Below are positions 48,955-61,385 of a stretch of 64,000 nucleotides of DNA, piece after piece. Where the stretch lies: assembly GCA_037957365.1 (NCBI GenBank), contig JARHVA010000122.1, forward strand, positions 6,747,501 through 6,811,500, written 5' to 3'. This DNA is from Torreya grandis. Its lineage: Eukaryota > Streptophyta > Pinopsida > Cupressales > Taxaceae. The translations under genes were made by a program, and so were the position numbers. The notes under the pieces were generated by a model, which searched no databases, was not told the DNA's origin, and saw only the letters and a program-made list of their open reading frames with translations. The stretch's first letter is position 1; every line of letters begins with the position of its first letter.

Positions 48955-51900
48955 ATAAGTAGTCATCAAATACAAGGATGTTTTTCTACTAAGTAAGCAC
49001 TAATTTTCAATGGATCCAATTATTATTTTTAGAGTGAAAGGATGAGGACATACATTATATCCCTAGGGTTTGATGTATGGCAATCTATTGAGGGTGGTTA
49101 TGTCGATCCTACTACTCCATCTAATGTTACAGATAAGAATTTATTTGAAAATAATTCTCAGGAAATGAATTCTATTACTTGTGGTCTTATAGAGACTAAG
49201 TTCACCAAGGTAACTAATTTTAAATATTATAAAGAGGAATGGGACAAATTGTAGATTATTCATGAAGGATATTCAAGAGTTAAGTTGGTAAAGTTGTAGA
49301 CTTACTGATGATAATTTGAGAGTCTTAAAATGAAAGAGGAATATTCTATGGAATTCTCTTTATAGAGATTTGATGAGATTTTTAATATCATCAGAGGTCT
49401 TGGAGAGAATCTTGAAGAGACTACTGTAGTTCAAATGGTATTAAGGTCTCTATCACTCAAGTTTGATCCAAAAGTTTTTACTATAGAAGAAAGTCATGAT
49501 CTTACTTAGTTTAATATGGATCAATTGCATGGCACCCTTACTACATATGAGATGAGAGTAAATGATGATATACTACCAAATAAGTAAGCAACATTCAAGA
49601 TAGAAGTGAAGACAAATAAAAAGTTTCAAGGTAAGAAACCTAAGAGGATGAAATTTATGATATTGATGAGGATGAATTGATTGCTTTATTTACAAGGAAA
49701 TTGAAAATATATTCAGGAAAGTAGAAGGGTAAACTACCATTCAAATGCTTCAATTATGGAGAGATAGGACATTTTTATCATAAGTTCCCTCATAAGCATG
49801 AGAGAATGATGATGAAGAGCATGGTGAAGGCCAAGATGAAGATAAGAATATATATAGGAAGAAAGGTTTCAAAAATTATGACAAAAAGAATAAGCTCTTG
49901 AATAACAAGAAGAGTCTCTACACCAATAAAGACTACAACTCATCAAATGAGAGTGAAGATAGTGACTCAGAGTGTGATCATGAAGATGATGGTCTTGTTA
50001 AAGATGAATCCCTCTTCATGACTAAGGAATGAAGTTTCTCACATAAAAATGAGTCTAATAGAGTGATTTAGATGATGATGAAGATGAGGTAGACTATGAG
50101 ACAACATTAACAAATTATCTTGAAGAACTAAATATTGATAGGAAGATTAACAAGAATATGAAGTCTTAACTCAAAGACTACGAGGAGCAATTCAGTGTGT
50201 ATGAGGCAAGAATGAATGCAGATACCAAGGAGCATAAATATATGGTCAAGCATATGAGTTTTAAATTGGAAATTATATCTATAAGCTATTAGAAATATTA
50301 TAATTGATGTCAAAGTTCTAACATTGGTGATAAAGTCCCCATAGCATTTATTAACTAAAGGTGTTTTTAATGTTCATATTTTGGCTAAAATGTGTTGATA
50401 TTTATTTAATATTAATGAATATATTTTTAGTTTCATAAAATTCAAAAGAGGGACCATGGATAAATCAAAGAGTCATGTGGTAAAGAGTCATGTGGTAAAG
50501 ACAAAAGATGGTATGGTGCATTTTTATATAAAGAGTCACCTTAAGGAATTTGAAAGGTCAGCAAAATAAAGACAAAAGAGGAGAGGATGCATTTGATTAT
50601 GAAGGGTCACCATGTGACTTTTCAAATATAAATATTCTAAGGGTCATGCAAGTTTGGCACCATTTTCCATGAGGAGTGAAGAGTCACAAAGGGTGAATGC
50701 CAAAGGTCATTTAGAAAGCTATAAATAAAGGATTGAGAAGCCATTTTTAATATACAAGAGAATGCATGGTTTGTAATTATTTTATATAAGAAAAGAGGAA
50801 AGAATAGAAAGATATATTGTAGAGTTCTATCATTTGTTGAGAAAGAAACATTGAGAGATAGTTGTGTTTTATACACAAGAGGGGTTGGTGCTCACAAATA
50901 TTTGAAAGGGTTTGGTTCTCTTATGAGTTGGTGCTCAAAAATAGTTTCTCTATTGGTGCTCCTATAATTTGAGTTGGTGCTTATTCTTATACTTGAGATT
51001 ATTCTCTGTGATTTTTCCCACATTGGGTTTCCACATAAAAATATGGTGTCTCTCTCTCTCTCGTGTGTGGTGCATGTTATTCTTTCAGTTTTATTGCATA
51101 TCTTGAATGTAAGGCTAAGTTAAGTTTGATAATTAAAAGATTTATAAGATATATGATATACTAATTCACCCCTCTCCCCTCTCATTATAACCCATGCTTA
51201 AAAATTGGTATCACAAACCTGAAATCCAAAGAATATGAATGTTCATGGTATGTAATTGAAAATTAATCATTAAAATATAAGTTATAGAATACATCTAGTA
51301 AGGTGAATTCATTTATGAGATTTGAAAAGAGCTCAAGTGATATACATAATATTCTGAGTGGTTAAAAGCATGTTGGTGATAGAACCGGTCTTGGATATAA
51401 ATAACAAAAAAATAATGTAACTCAAGACAAGATAAAGACTAATGTCAACAAGGACAATTATAATTTGAATAAAAATCATCAGACAAGGAATGAAGGTGCT
51501 GGAAGAATAAAGACAAATCAGATTAGACAACCAAATACCATGAGGTATTCAAGTTTCAATGGTTACTATTATATATGTAATTAGTTTGGGAATAAAGCTA
51601 TATAGTGCAAGAGACCTATTAGAAATGAGTTTACATGGAACTATGATGATGAACACTTTGCTAAGTAGTGTCCAAATAAGGTAAGGAAAAGTGAGTCTTC
51701 CTCAAAATAAATAGTTGTGTTTCAGTTGTTATGACATAGGACACATTAAAATATTTTATCCATATTAGGTAAGGCAAGTTGAGTTCAATTAAAAAAGAAT
51801 GGTTTGCTAAAATTGTGAGAATATTGGTCACATTGATATATTCTTCAAGCAAAGGTCATCAAGTTAAAATGAGTTCAATTATGCTCCTAGAGTGCAAGGA

Positions 51901-52460
51901 GGAAGCCAAGTTAACTCATTGAAACTAAAGGTGGTAATTATGAGTCATGATGGGTCTATTGGTCCAAGTAGTCTATTTTATGTGGTGGAAAATGTTGTAG
52001 AAGTTAAAGAGTGTTAAGAGCTCTCATTGACTACTCATGTTGTGGACAAAGAGGCCAAGCTCAAGGAGAGGACCAAGGTACTAGTTGAGGCTAGTTTTGA
52101 GATGTGTATAGATCCAAGTAAACATCTTATGATTTTTGAGCATGTATCATACAAAAAACATCAATTTTCAGTGCCTAGTGATGAGGTTCCAAGATGTAAG
52201 GAAGATTTTATAGATGAAAAGGTATGTCATGAATCTATGTTATCTCCATGTACTGTCAATCCAATTACATAATAAAAGGAGAATATTATAGTGGATGAAC
52301 ATTTTGTTTATCTTAATACTAGGAAAAAGAAGAAATAAAAGTATCAGATGACCAAGGAGGAGAAGGAATATTAGGAATTATGGGAAAATCATGTTTTCAC
52401 ATTGTTTTAGGATATTGTGAAGTAGGGTGTCTCTATATATACTTCTTAAGCGACTCCTTT
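48955..52460 (+). pseudogene. B2 gag (UBN2-like, knuckles, conserved tail), split by an insert
   Basis: The position of the B3 start codon is ATA here (48955), so even the start is lost. The frame gives MRTYIISLGFDVWQSIEGGY and LFENNSQEMNSITCGLIE (49042-49254), then IIRGLGENLEETTVVQMVL and LTTYEMRVNDD, the copia gag domain. A one-base deletion near 49650 shifts the frame. Acidic and coiled-coil segments follow to 50283, where an insert of about 930 bp interrupts. After it come knuckle remnants (CNQFG-like near 51570, NCENIGHI near 51810) and the tail MCIDPSKHLMIFEHVSYKK, VCHESMLSPCTVN (52099-52272). Non-functional. Confidence 0.75.
50287..51212 (+). repeat. Probable solo LTR of a third copia family inside the B2 gag
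   Basis: The B3 copy lacks this segment: there the gag runs on without a break (near 58138). The insert is about 926 bp, with a TATAAATAAA at 50721, the words GGGTTTCCACATAAA and CACCCCTCTC near the end, and a primer-site-like TTGGTATCA at its very end. The flanks ATAAGC and ACAAAC could be a decayed target duplication. The subrepeat TTGGTGCTC recurs at 50884-50985. Its exact ends are uncertain. Confidence 0.5.
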
Positions 52461-53740
52461 TACTAGAGAAGAAAGTGTTGCTATGTATGTAGTGTCTATA
52501 GGGTTAGAATGGGTGTTTTAAAGTGGCTTAATGATATTGATGCAATGTCAAGAAGAGTTTGATGATAAAAAAGGTCTATGCACTTATTTGTGATGTGTTT
52601 TAGGTGATTTCAAGATTTGACGATCTTTTGTGTGAAAATGGAGAACTTTTGTTTTCTCTAAAGTTTCCCAAATTGTGCTTAAGAGTATATAGGTCCTAAA
52701 ATGGGTTATAATATGTATGGGTTACTAAATATTTGGAAGCTCAAATCTTTGTCCAAAAGTGTGTAACGGTTATCTCCAAGTGTACTAGAAGTTTCAAAAG
52801 TGGATGTTAACCAGAAGGAGGTTTGTTGACTCTATTTATTTTAAGATTCTAGGGTTTTGGGTTATGGTATAAAAGTGTTTTACCTTATGATTTGAGGTCT
52901 GAGGATTATTAATATATTTAATGGTCCAAATGGGTTGTCAAATCAAGCTTCATAGATATTTGAAGGTTTGTAGTTTTTAAATTATTCATGTATTTGTCAA
53001 GATGGAACCGTAATTAGTAAGTTGGTTTGTGAAGTGTGATTGATGGGGAATATGAGAGTGCTCTAGATATTAATTTACAAGTATTGAAGGTGTGTCTACT
53101 AAAATTTGTGGGATTTACAAGTTACAGGTAGGGGTATAAGAAGTACAGACAGGCTTAGTAATGAAGATGTGATGTTTTTGATCAATTTATCCAAAAGATT
53201 AAGGAATGAGTGTTTCAAGGAGAGTTATAACCTTGGTTGAGATCATGTGTCATATTTTGTGAGTGGCATGAAGCTATATTGATGGTCCTCAAGGTGGCTG
53301 GAGATAAGAGGCTAGTATGCCTATGTGGTGATTCTTCTTGGTGTATGGAGATATGAAGATGCTCAAGATGTGAAATGGATCAAAAGTCCTAGGGTTATTC
53401 TCTTGTTTCTTGGCGATTTATATAATATTTTAGTGTTCTATGTGTTCTTTCTTCATTGGCTGTAGTTCTTGGTTAAATAATGTTGGCTTGTAGCAAGATG
53501 ATGTTATCAAGGCAAGAAGAGGTAGTCTCAAGGTAAGGGGGAGTTTGTAATATATTTATTAGATGGTATTATCTTTTTGGTATTATTTTTAGGTCCTTAG
53601 GATCAGTTGGTTCCCACTTTGTCATTGTGTCAAAGGGGGAGAAAGTTCCTATTGTGGGAGTGTTTAAAGAGAGAGAAGGAAGGTGAACTGCATATAGTTT
53701 TATGATGGGTGTTGAAATAAATGATAAATGGGGTGATTTT
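52461..53740 (+). other. B2 3' non-coding interior
   Basis: Non-coding and homologous to 38701-40113 and 59380-60617. It holds the inverted repeat and purine tract ACTTTGTCATTGTGTCAAAG / GGGGGAGAAAG (53616-53646). A decayed final tract, AAATGGGGTGATTT, adjoins the LTR. Confidence 0.6.
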
Positions 53741-56700
53741 TGGAGAGTTTTTAATGATTTTATGATGTAATTGAAGTGTCTAGATGAGTGTATGAAGTGC
53801 CTTCATAGTCTAAGTGACAATGACAAAGTGTGAAATGTGCTTATCCTAGTATGCTTGAAGTTGGTTTGGTTGATCTTGTATTTTGGCATGGTTTGAGATG
53901 ATTAGGGATGAATATGAGGTATTGATCATGTGAAAGAGGTCCCATAATAATTTTTATATTATTTGATTACTTGTGTGCGTGATTTTACTTCATCTAGTTA
54001 ATCATTTTTTTTCATCTAGACATTTTGGGTCTAGTGGTAGAAAATCTAAGTAGGTAGTTTGATGACATCATAATTACCACATGTGGATGAGTCAAGGGGC
54101 ATTGGTAATATGGTTATGATTAAATTAGTCCTTAGTTTCTATGTGATAAATTTTAGGTTATGTTATGAATCATAATAAAATATATACAAGTGCAAAGTTA
54201 GGCTCCCTAACATTTTGATAGCATTTTCGATGTTCAAACAGAGCTAAGTAAGTAGTTTGGTGACATCATATCTCACACGTATGAAGGTTTCAATATCATA
54301 TTGATATATATATGAATTAATATATTAGAGAATATATTATGCACTAAATATTAGGTCATGTGACTAAGTGTGACAAAATTATGCAAGTGCAAAGTTGGGT
54401 TCCTAGGTAGTTTGACATTGTTTTCCCATACTTAGCCAAATTTGCATGTGGCAAAAAACCTGAGTAGGCATTTTGATGTAGTCATATTTTACATGTTTGG
54501 TAGTATAAAAATATGTTTATCATATTGGTTTGTTTATTTTTATGCTTAGTTTATATTCACTAAGTTTTAGGTCATGTGATGAAGTGCATCAAAAGATATG
54601 CATGTGAAAAGTTGGCCTTCTAGGCAGTTGTAGGCATAGTTGGCTCTGTGGTAGAAAAAATTGAGTGAGTAAATTAATGGAATTATATATTAAACATGAA
54701 AAGGTTATAGGAGAAAATTTATATATGGTTTGATTCTCCTATATGAAGAGATCATATGTTCCAAATATTGGATCATGCATCTAAGTGCAACAAAAGTTTT
54801 TAAGGTCCAAAGTTGGTCTTCTAGGTAGATTGAAATTGTCCCCATACTTAGCCAAAATTTGTGAAGGGTAAAGACTAGGACCAAATGGAGATCCAACAGC
54901 TCATGGGAGTTCATGAATATTAATATCAATGGTACATTTTGAGTCAAATGAGGAGAAGTATTGGAAGTTTAACATCAAGTAGAGATAAAAACCAAGCTTC
55001 TTCCAAGATCTAATAGTGAGTAGATGTTCATACATATACATATAAACTATGTGTATTGAGTGAGATGTTTTTAATATGTCTAATGTTTAACATAGATAAA
55101 TACTGAGCTATGTACAATAGATCAATGGTGCATATGTGGTCAATATTTTAAGATGACACGAGATAAGGTCACCTATTCAAAGTTTAATGTTTGGTTAGTG
55201 GTGCACTAAGAGTTTAAGTTAGAAAAAGATTGATGGTGTATTATTGATCTAAGAAATGAGGACACGAGATGATAGCATGGTGTTCAAGGTTTAACTATAA
55301 CCATTTCTATTTAAATATTCAAATTTGTGAAGGAAAAACTAGTTCTAAGGTTTTATGCTATATCTTTCGATCTATGCATAATTTTTTCATGGTGTAAAAA
55401 GAAAATTTGTAGAGGAATCCAATGTGAATATATAAATATATATTTGAAGATATTAAAGTATGTATAATCATATATATTGAATTTCAAAGTTGACTATTTA
55501 TTTTTGCATGTTCTTAAAGTAACTTGAGAAGGGTATTTGAGTTGTGCTTATTAGTAATTCAATGTTTTAAGATGAACTATTGATAAAATCATGTTGTATA
55601 TTATATTAATATGTTCTTTTTGTATTATGAAGGTTTGACCAATCACATATAGTATGAACAAAGGTTTAGAATTTGACTATATGTTTTCTCATAATGGCTA
55701 CTATAAAGAATGTTGTTTGAGAAAATTGTGCTTATGTAGAGGGGTAATATGATGGTTGTTGGAACTTAAGGGGGACCTATAGATAATGTGGCATGGGTTC
55801 ATGAGTTAGAATTTTTTACTCTATTCTTAGTTTGCTTAGAGAAGTGTCAAAGATGTGAATGGGTCATCATAGGATCTAAAAGGTGACATAGGCTTATTTA
55901 AAAGAGAGTTGTGCTTAAGTGTGACCCATGTAATATGATTTAAGGGTTAAGACATGCCTAATGTCTGACCAATATGTTGATAATCATGAAGGATATATAA
56001 ATAGTTAAACCAAATGAGATGGTTTCTAGACTTATAATATGGGTGTGCATATGAGAGTTATGGAGCTAAGGAGAGGTAGAGTGCTTAGTAGATGAGTTGA
56101 TGAGTAGAGTAGATTGAGGAATATGTGTATGACCTATGGGTTATATTGTTTATGTCATAATAGTGATCTTATAGGTTGTGGATGAGAAAAGAGGTATAGG
56201 GTGATTTAAAAGGTGGATTTAGATGCATTGAGTGTGTAGAGTTGAAGAGAGATGATATACTTAATATCTCCATCAGTTTGATAAGAAATTAGTGTTCATG
56301 AGTTGTTATATTCATAGCTACTATTGTGGTAGCTCAACATTTAGGGGGTTACAGCCTCCTTATAAGGTGAAACTTTCTAAAGGTCTAGTTATTGTGGTAG
56401 CTCAGCTAGATAGGTGTATTAGTTCCTTATGGGATTGTAGTCTCACTAAGATAAGGGATGGAAGTTCCTTGATTAGTTACAGCTAGTCTAAATTGGTTCT
56501 TATTATTATAAGTTAGTAGTCCAATTATAGGTTATAGTGGGTTTTCTCCCCCACTATGGTTTCCCACATATGTCATGTGTTATGTGTCTAATCTTTCTTT
56601 ATCTCTCTTTTTCATTACTATAAATGAGTGTATGCTTCACGAATGCTTGAGGTAATTGATTAAGAGTTATAAATGATTGGAATTTAAGTTGAATTATCTA

Positions 56701-56742
56701 TGCTCACTGATTCACCCCCCCTCAATTATTATACCTATAATA
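53741..56742 (+). repeat. LTR shared by B2 (3') and B3 (5'), 3002 bp
   Basis: TGGAGAGTTT start, CTATAATA end. Four units of about 200 bp lie in the U3 (near 54152, 54345, 54565 and 54765). This copy shows the empty hAT target site near 55675, confirming the insertion at 45463. A primer site follows, so it also serves as the 5' LTR of B3. Confidence 0.85.
55996..56004 (+). promoter_or_regulatory. TATA box in the B2/B3 LTR
   Basis: TATAAATAG about 747 bases before the LTR end, aligned with the boxes at 42156 and 48139. Confidence 0.7.
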
Positions 56743-56805
56743 ATTAGTATCAAAGCAGGTTTTTTGGTAAAGGCTTGATAGCTTAAAGGTGATCTAAGGT
56801 ACAAT

Positions 56806-59390
56806 ATGGGTAGTCATCAAATGCAAGGAGGTTTATCTACTAATAAAGAACCAATGTTCAATGGATCCAATTATGATTTTTGGAATACAAGGATGAGGAG
56901 ATATATTATGTCCCTAGGGTTTGACGTATGGCAATTTGTTGTGGATGGTTATGTTGCTCCTACTACTCATCCATCTAATGCTATAGACAAGAAGCTATTT
57001 GAGAATAATTTTAAGACAATGAATGATATTACTTGTGGTCTTACAGAGAAATAGTTTACCAAGTTAATCCATCATAAATATACTAAAGACGCATGGGAGC
57101 AATTATAAATTATTCATCAAGGAGATTCAAATGTTAAGTTGGTAAAGTTGCAAACTCACCGAAGATAATTTAACAGTATTAAAATGAAGGAGGAAAATTC
57201 TATGGAATCCTTTCTATATAGAGTTGATGAGATTTTGAATATAATCAGAGGTCTTGGAGAGAATATTGAAGAGGATACTATAGTTCAAAAAGTATTAAGG
57301 TCTTTATCTCTCAAGTTTGATCTAAAAGTTTTTGCTATAAAAGAAAGTCATGATCTTACATAGTTGAAGATGGATCAATTGCATGACACCCTTACTACAT
57401 ATGAGATGAGAGTAAATGATGATATACCACCAAAGAAATAAGCAAAATTCAAGATATAAATGAATCCAAAGAATAATTTCTAAGGTAAGAAACCTAAGGA
57501 GGATGACATTTATGATATTGATGAGGATGAATTGATTGCTTTGTTTAAAAGGAAATTGAAAATAGGTTCGAGCAAGTAGAAGGGTAAATTACCCTTCAAA
57601 TGCTTCAATTATGGAGAGAAAGGACATTTTGATCATAAGTTCCCTCATAAGCATGAGAAGAATGATGATGAAGAGCATGGTGAAGACCAAGATGAAGACA
57701 AGAAGATATACAGGAAGAAAGGTCTTAAAAAGTATGACAATAAGAATAAGTTCTCGAATAACAAGAAGATTATCTACACCAATAAAGACTATAGCTCATC
57801 AGATGATAGTGAAGACAATGACTCAAAGTGTGATCATGAAGATGATGGTTCTGTTGAAGATAAATCCCTCTTCATGATTGAGGAAGGAGGTTACTCACAT
57901 CAAAAGGAGTCTACTTGGAGTGATTCTGATGAAGATGAAGTAGACTATAAGATAACATTAATAAATACTCTTAAAGAAATGAAGACTGAGAAGAAAATTA
58001 ACAAGAAGATGAAGTCTTAAATTATATACTATGAATAGAAATTTAATGTGCATGAGGCAAGAATGAATGAAGATACCAAGGATCATGAAGATATGGTCAA
58101 GCATATTAGTTGTCAATTGGAAATTCAATTTACAAGCCTAAAATCCAAACAAGATGAATGTTAAAGGTATGTAATTGAGAATGAATCATTAAAATCTAAG
58201 TTAAAGAAGACATCTAGTAAGGTGAAGTCATTTACGAGATTTGAAAAGAGCTTAAGTGATATAGATAATATTTTGAGTGGTTAAAATCATGTTAGTGATA
58301 GAATTGGTCTTGGATATGAAGAAGATAAAAATAATGTAACTCAAGACAAGATGAAGACTAATGTGAATAAGGACAATTATAATTTTCAGATAAATCATCA
58401 TAAAAGGAATGAAGGTGCTAGCAGAATAAAGATAAATTAGATCAGACAACCAAATGCCATGAGGTACGCAAGTTTCAGTGGTTACTATTATATATAAAAT
58501 CAGTTTGGGCATAAAGCTAGATAATTAAATATACCTATTAGAAATGATTTTTCATGGAACTATGATGAGAAACACTTTGCTAATAAATTTCCAAAAAAGG
58601 TAAGGCAAGGTGAGTTGTCTTCAAAAGAAAGAGTTTGTTTTAGTTTTTATGAGATAGAACACACTAAAATTTTTTATCCATATCAGGTAGGGAAATTTGA
58701 GTTTATTTCAAAAACAATAGTTTGATACAATTGTGAGAAGATTGGTCACATTTCTAGATTATGCAAGCAAAGGCCATCAAGTCAAAATGAGTTCAATCAT
58801 GCTCCTACAGTGCAAGAAAGAAAGTAAGTGAACTCATTGAAACTAAAGGTGGTAAGTATGAGTCATGATGGGTCTGTTGGTCCAAGTTATCTATTTGCTA
58901 TGGTGGAAAATGATACAGAATTTAAAGAGTGTCAAGGTCTCTCATTGACTACTCATGTAGTGGATAAGGAGACTGAGCTCAAGGAGAGGAACAAAGTACT
59001 ATTTTTAAGGCTAATTCTAAGATGTGTGTAGATCCAAGTGAACATTCTATAATTTTTAAGCATGTATCATGAAAAGAACATCAATTATTAATGCCTAGTG
59101 ATGATATTCCAAGCTACAAGGAAGATTATATACATGAAAAGGTATGTCATGAATCTATGTTATCTCTATGTATTATCAATCTAATTATAGAAGAAAAGGA
59201 GAATATTGTAGTGGATGAGTATGTTGCTTCTCTTAAACATGAGAAGAAGAAAAATAACTACAAGTATCAGATGACCAAGGAAGAGAAGGAATATGAGGAG
59301 TTGTGGGAAACTCCTCGTTTCACATTGTTTTAGGACATTGTGAAGTAGGGTGTCTCTGTTTATACTTCTTAAGAGACTCTTTTCAGTGAA
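56806..59390 (+). pseudogene. B3 gag, the best-preserved copy of this family
   Basis: ATG at 56806 (MGSHQMQGG). One frame continues to 58020, broken only by nonsense codons. The copia gag domain is read as MFNGSNYDFWNTRMRRYIMS, then IIRGLGENIEEDTIVQKVL and LTTYEMRVNDD. A first knuckle (CFNYGEKGHFDHKF) has lost some ligands. An acidic, Asp-rich stretch precedes a coiled coil (57990-58260). Distal knuckles appear near 58495, 58636 (CFSFYEIEHTKIFY) and 58725 (YNCEKIGHISRLC). Then comes the tail: SLTTHVVDKETELKERNK, KVCHESMLSLCIINLIIEEK, KEEKEYEELWETPRF. At least one frameshift separates 59031 from 59091. Confidence 0.8.
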
Positions 59391-60617
59391 GAAGCAAGTG
59401 TTGTTGTGTACGTAGTATCTATAGGGTCAAAATGGGAGTTTTTAAGTGGACTAATGATGTTGATGCAAATTTAAGAAGGATTTTATGCTTAAAAATGTAT
59501 GTGCACTTATTTATGATGTGTTATAAGTGATTTCAAGCTTTGAAGATCTTTTATGTGCAATTAGAGTATTTTTGTTTGCTCTCAAGTTTCCTAATTTGTG
59601 CTTAAGAGTATGTACATCCTAAAATGGGTTATAGTATGTATGGGTTGCCAAATATGTGGAATCTAAAATATTTTTCCATAAGTGTGTAATGGTTGTCTCC
59701 AAGTGTACAAGAACTTTTAGAGTTATACATTGACCAAAAGGAGGTTTGTTGACTATGTTTATTTTGAGATTGTAGGGTTTTGGGATATGCTATAAAAGTG
59801 GTTTGCCTTATGATTTAAGGTCTTATGATTCTTAATATATTTAATGGGCCAAAAGCATTGCCAAATCAATCTTCACAAATATTTAAAGGTTTGTGGTTTT
59901 CAAATTGATCATGTATTTGTCAAGATCGAGGCCTAATTAGAAAGTTAGTTTGTGAAGGAAATATATTGTAGAGGATGAAATAGTTGTTGAAATTTAGTGT
60001 TATTGAGGGGTAATATGATATTTCTCTACATATGAATTTTCAAGTCTTGAAGGTGTGTCTACTAAAATTTGTGGGCTCTACAAGTTCTAGGTAGGGCTAC
60101 AAGGAATCTAGATAGGCCTAGGAATGAAGATGTGATGGATTTTCTTAGTTTTTTCTAAAGATAAAGGTATGAGTGTTTTAAGGAGATTTATCAGGTTTAT
60201 TGAGATCATGTGTCCTATATGGTGAGTGGCATGAAGTTCTATTAGTGGTCCCTGAGGTGGCTTGAGAAAAGAGGCTAGCAACTCTATGTGGTCATTATTA
60301 ATGATGTATGAAGATCTAAAGATGCTCAAGACATGAAATGGATCATAGATATTAGTGTGAGTCCCTATTAGATGTTTATTGGTGAGTTACATTAGATTTC
60401 AATGTTATTTTTATTCTTTCTTCATTGGTTGTAGTGTTTGATTAAAAAGTGTTGCTTATAGCAAGAGGATGTTGTCAAGGCATGAAGAGGTAGGATCAAG
60501 GTAAGGGGGAGTTTGTAATATATTTATAAGATGGTCTTATCCTATTGGTAGTATTTTTAGGTCCTCAATATCAGTTGGTTCCCACTTTGTGATTGTGTCA
60601 AAGAGGGAGATGGTTCT
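59391..60617 (+). other. B3 3' non-coding interior
   Basis: Homologous to the corresponding regions of B1 and B2. It ends at the inner purine tract (TGTCAAAGAGGGAGATGG, from 60595) where element C starts. Confidence 0.6.
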
Positions 60618-61299
60618 TGTTGACCCAATTTTGCCCCTCAGGCAAAATCCTGGTCACCTCCTACACCTGCTTTACATGGCCAGTCATTTTGGGTTGCAAG
60701 GTCCATCTTTAGGGTTCAACAACTCTATTTTAGAGCATTGGTTCATCGGCCTCATTCGTTGACGTTCATGGTAGCAAAAGACAGAGTCTTCAAACATTCA
60801 CACAAGAGGAGAGGAAAAGAGCTGGGGCATTTAACACTAAGGCGAAAGAAGGGCAGACAAAATGAAGAGGGCAGCGAAATCGCCACCCACAACACGGGCG
60901 GGTAAAAAGAGACCCCCTACGTGCAATGCAGAGGGTGGCAAAATCACCACCCACAATGCCGGTGGAGAAAAAGAGGCCACTAACATCGGCTGATGTTAGC
61001 AAAACTGCCGCCGTCGGCAGCTTACATAGGCCGACATCGGCAAAACTACCGCGGTCAGTAGCTTATCGGTCGACGTCGGTAGAATTCCTACATGCAATCC
61101 ACTACAGTGGGCAGAAAATTCACCGCCCACAACATGAGGCAGCAAAAAACACTTGAAAAACATAGGAAAAAACCCACCCAGCCACCAAAGGAGAAGACCA
61201 ACACGCAAAATGAGGCAATAAGCATGGTCTTGGTAGACTTATGACATCATCAATAGTGTTTTTTCACTCTTTCCAATGAGACTCCTCTTGGCTTTTCTT

Positions 61300-61307
61300 T
61301 ATAAATG
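61300..61307 (+). promoter_or_regulatory. TATA box of the element C LTR
   Basis: TATAAATG, with CCAAT at 61272-61276 upstream and AATAAA at 61386-61391 downstream. That spacing suits a short R region. Confidence 0.65.
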
Positions 61308-61385
61308 GGCAGACTTGTTCATTTATTAGGATGATCTTCCCCACTTTTGTAAAGAGCACTGCTCTCCAAATTTTCCACCTGAATC

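Larger units (their letters stand above)
43743..56742 (+). mobile_element. Element B2: gag-only copia-type element with two LTRs
   Basis: 5' LTR 43743-48891 (interrupted by a hAT element), interior 48892-53740 (interrupted by a solo-LTR-like insert), 3' LTR 53741-56742. The right LTR is at the same time the left LTR of the next copy, B3. The five bases before the first LTR (TTTGT) do not recur after the second, as expected if the unit extends further right. Confidence 0.8.
56743..60617 (+). mobile_element. Element B3 interior, cut by element C
   Basis: It follows the shared LTR with a decayed primer site (TAGTATCAAAGCAGG from 56745) and runs through gag and the 3' non-coding region to the inner purine tract at 60600. 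At 60618 the sequence switches to the LTR of element C. The last 100 or so bases of the interior and the third LTR are therefore expected beyond C, outside the window. Confidence 0.75.

Noticed and set aside
57611..57877. Lys/Met/Arg-rich frame of 88 codons
   Set aside because: Out-of-frame reading of the acidic region of the B3 gag; the correct frame continues the gag knuckle.
60790..61208. Overlapping open frames on both strands in the element C LTR
   Set aside because: They lie in GC-rich LTR repeats with few stops. LTR position, promoter and primer site argue that this is non-coding.
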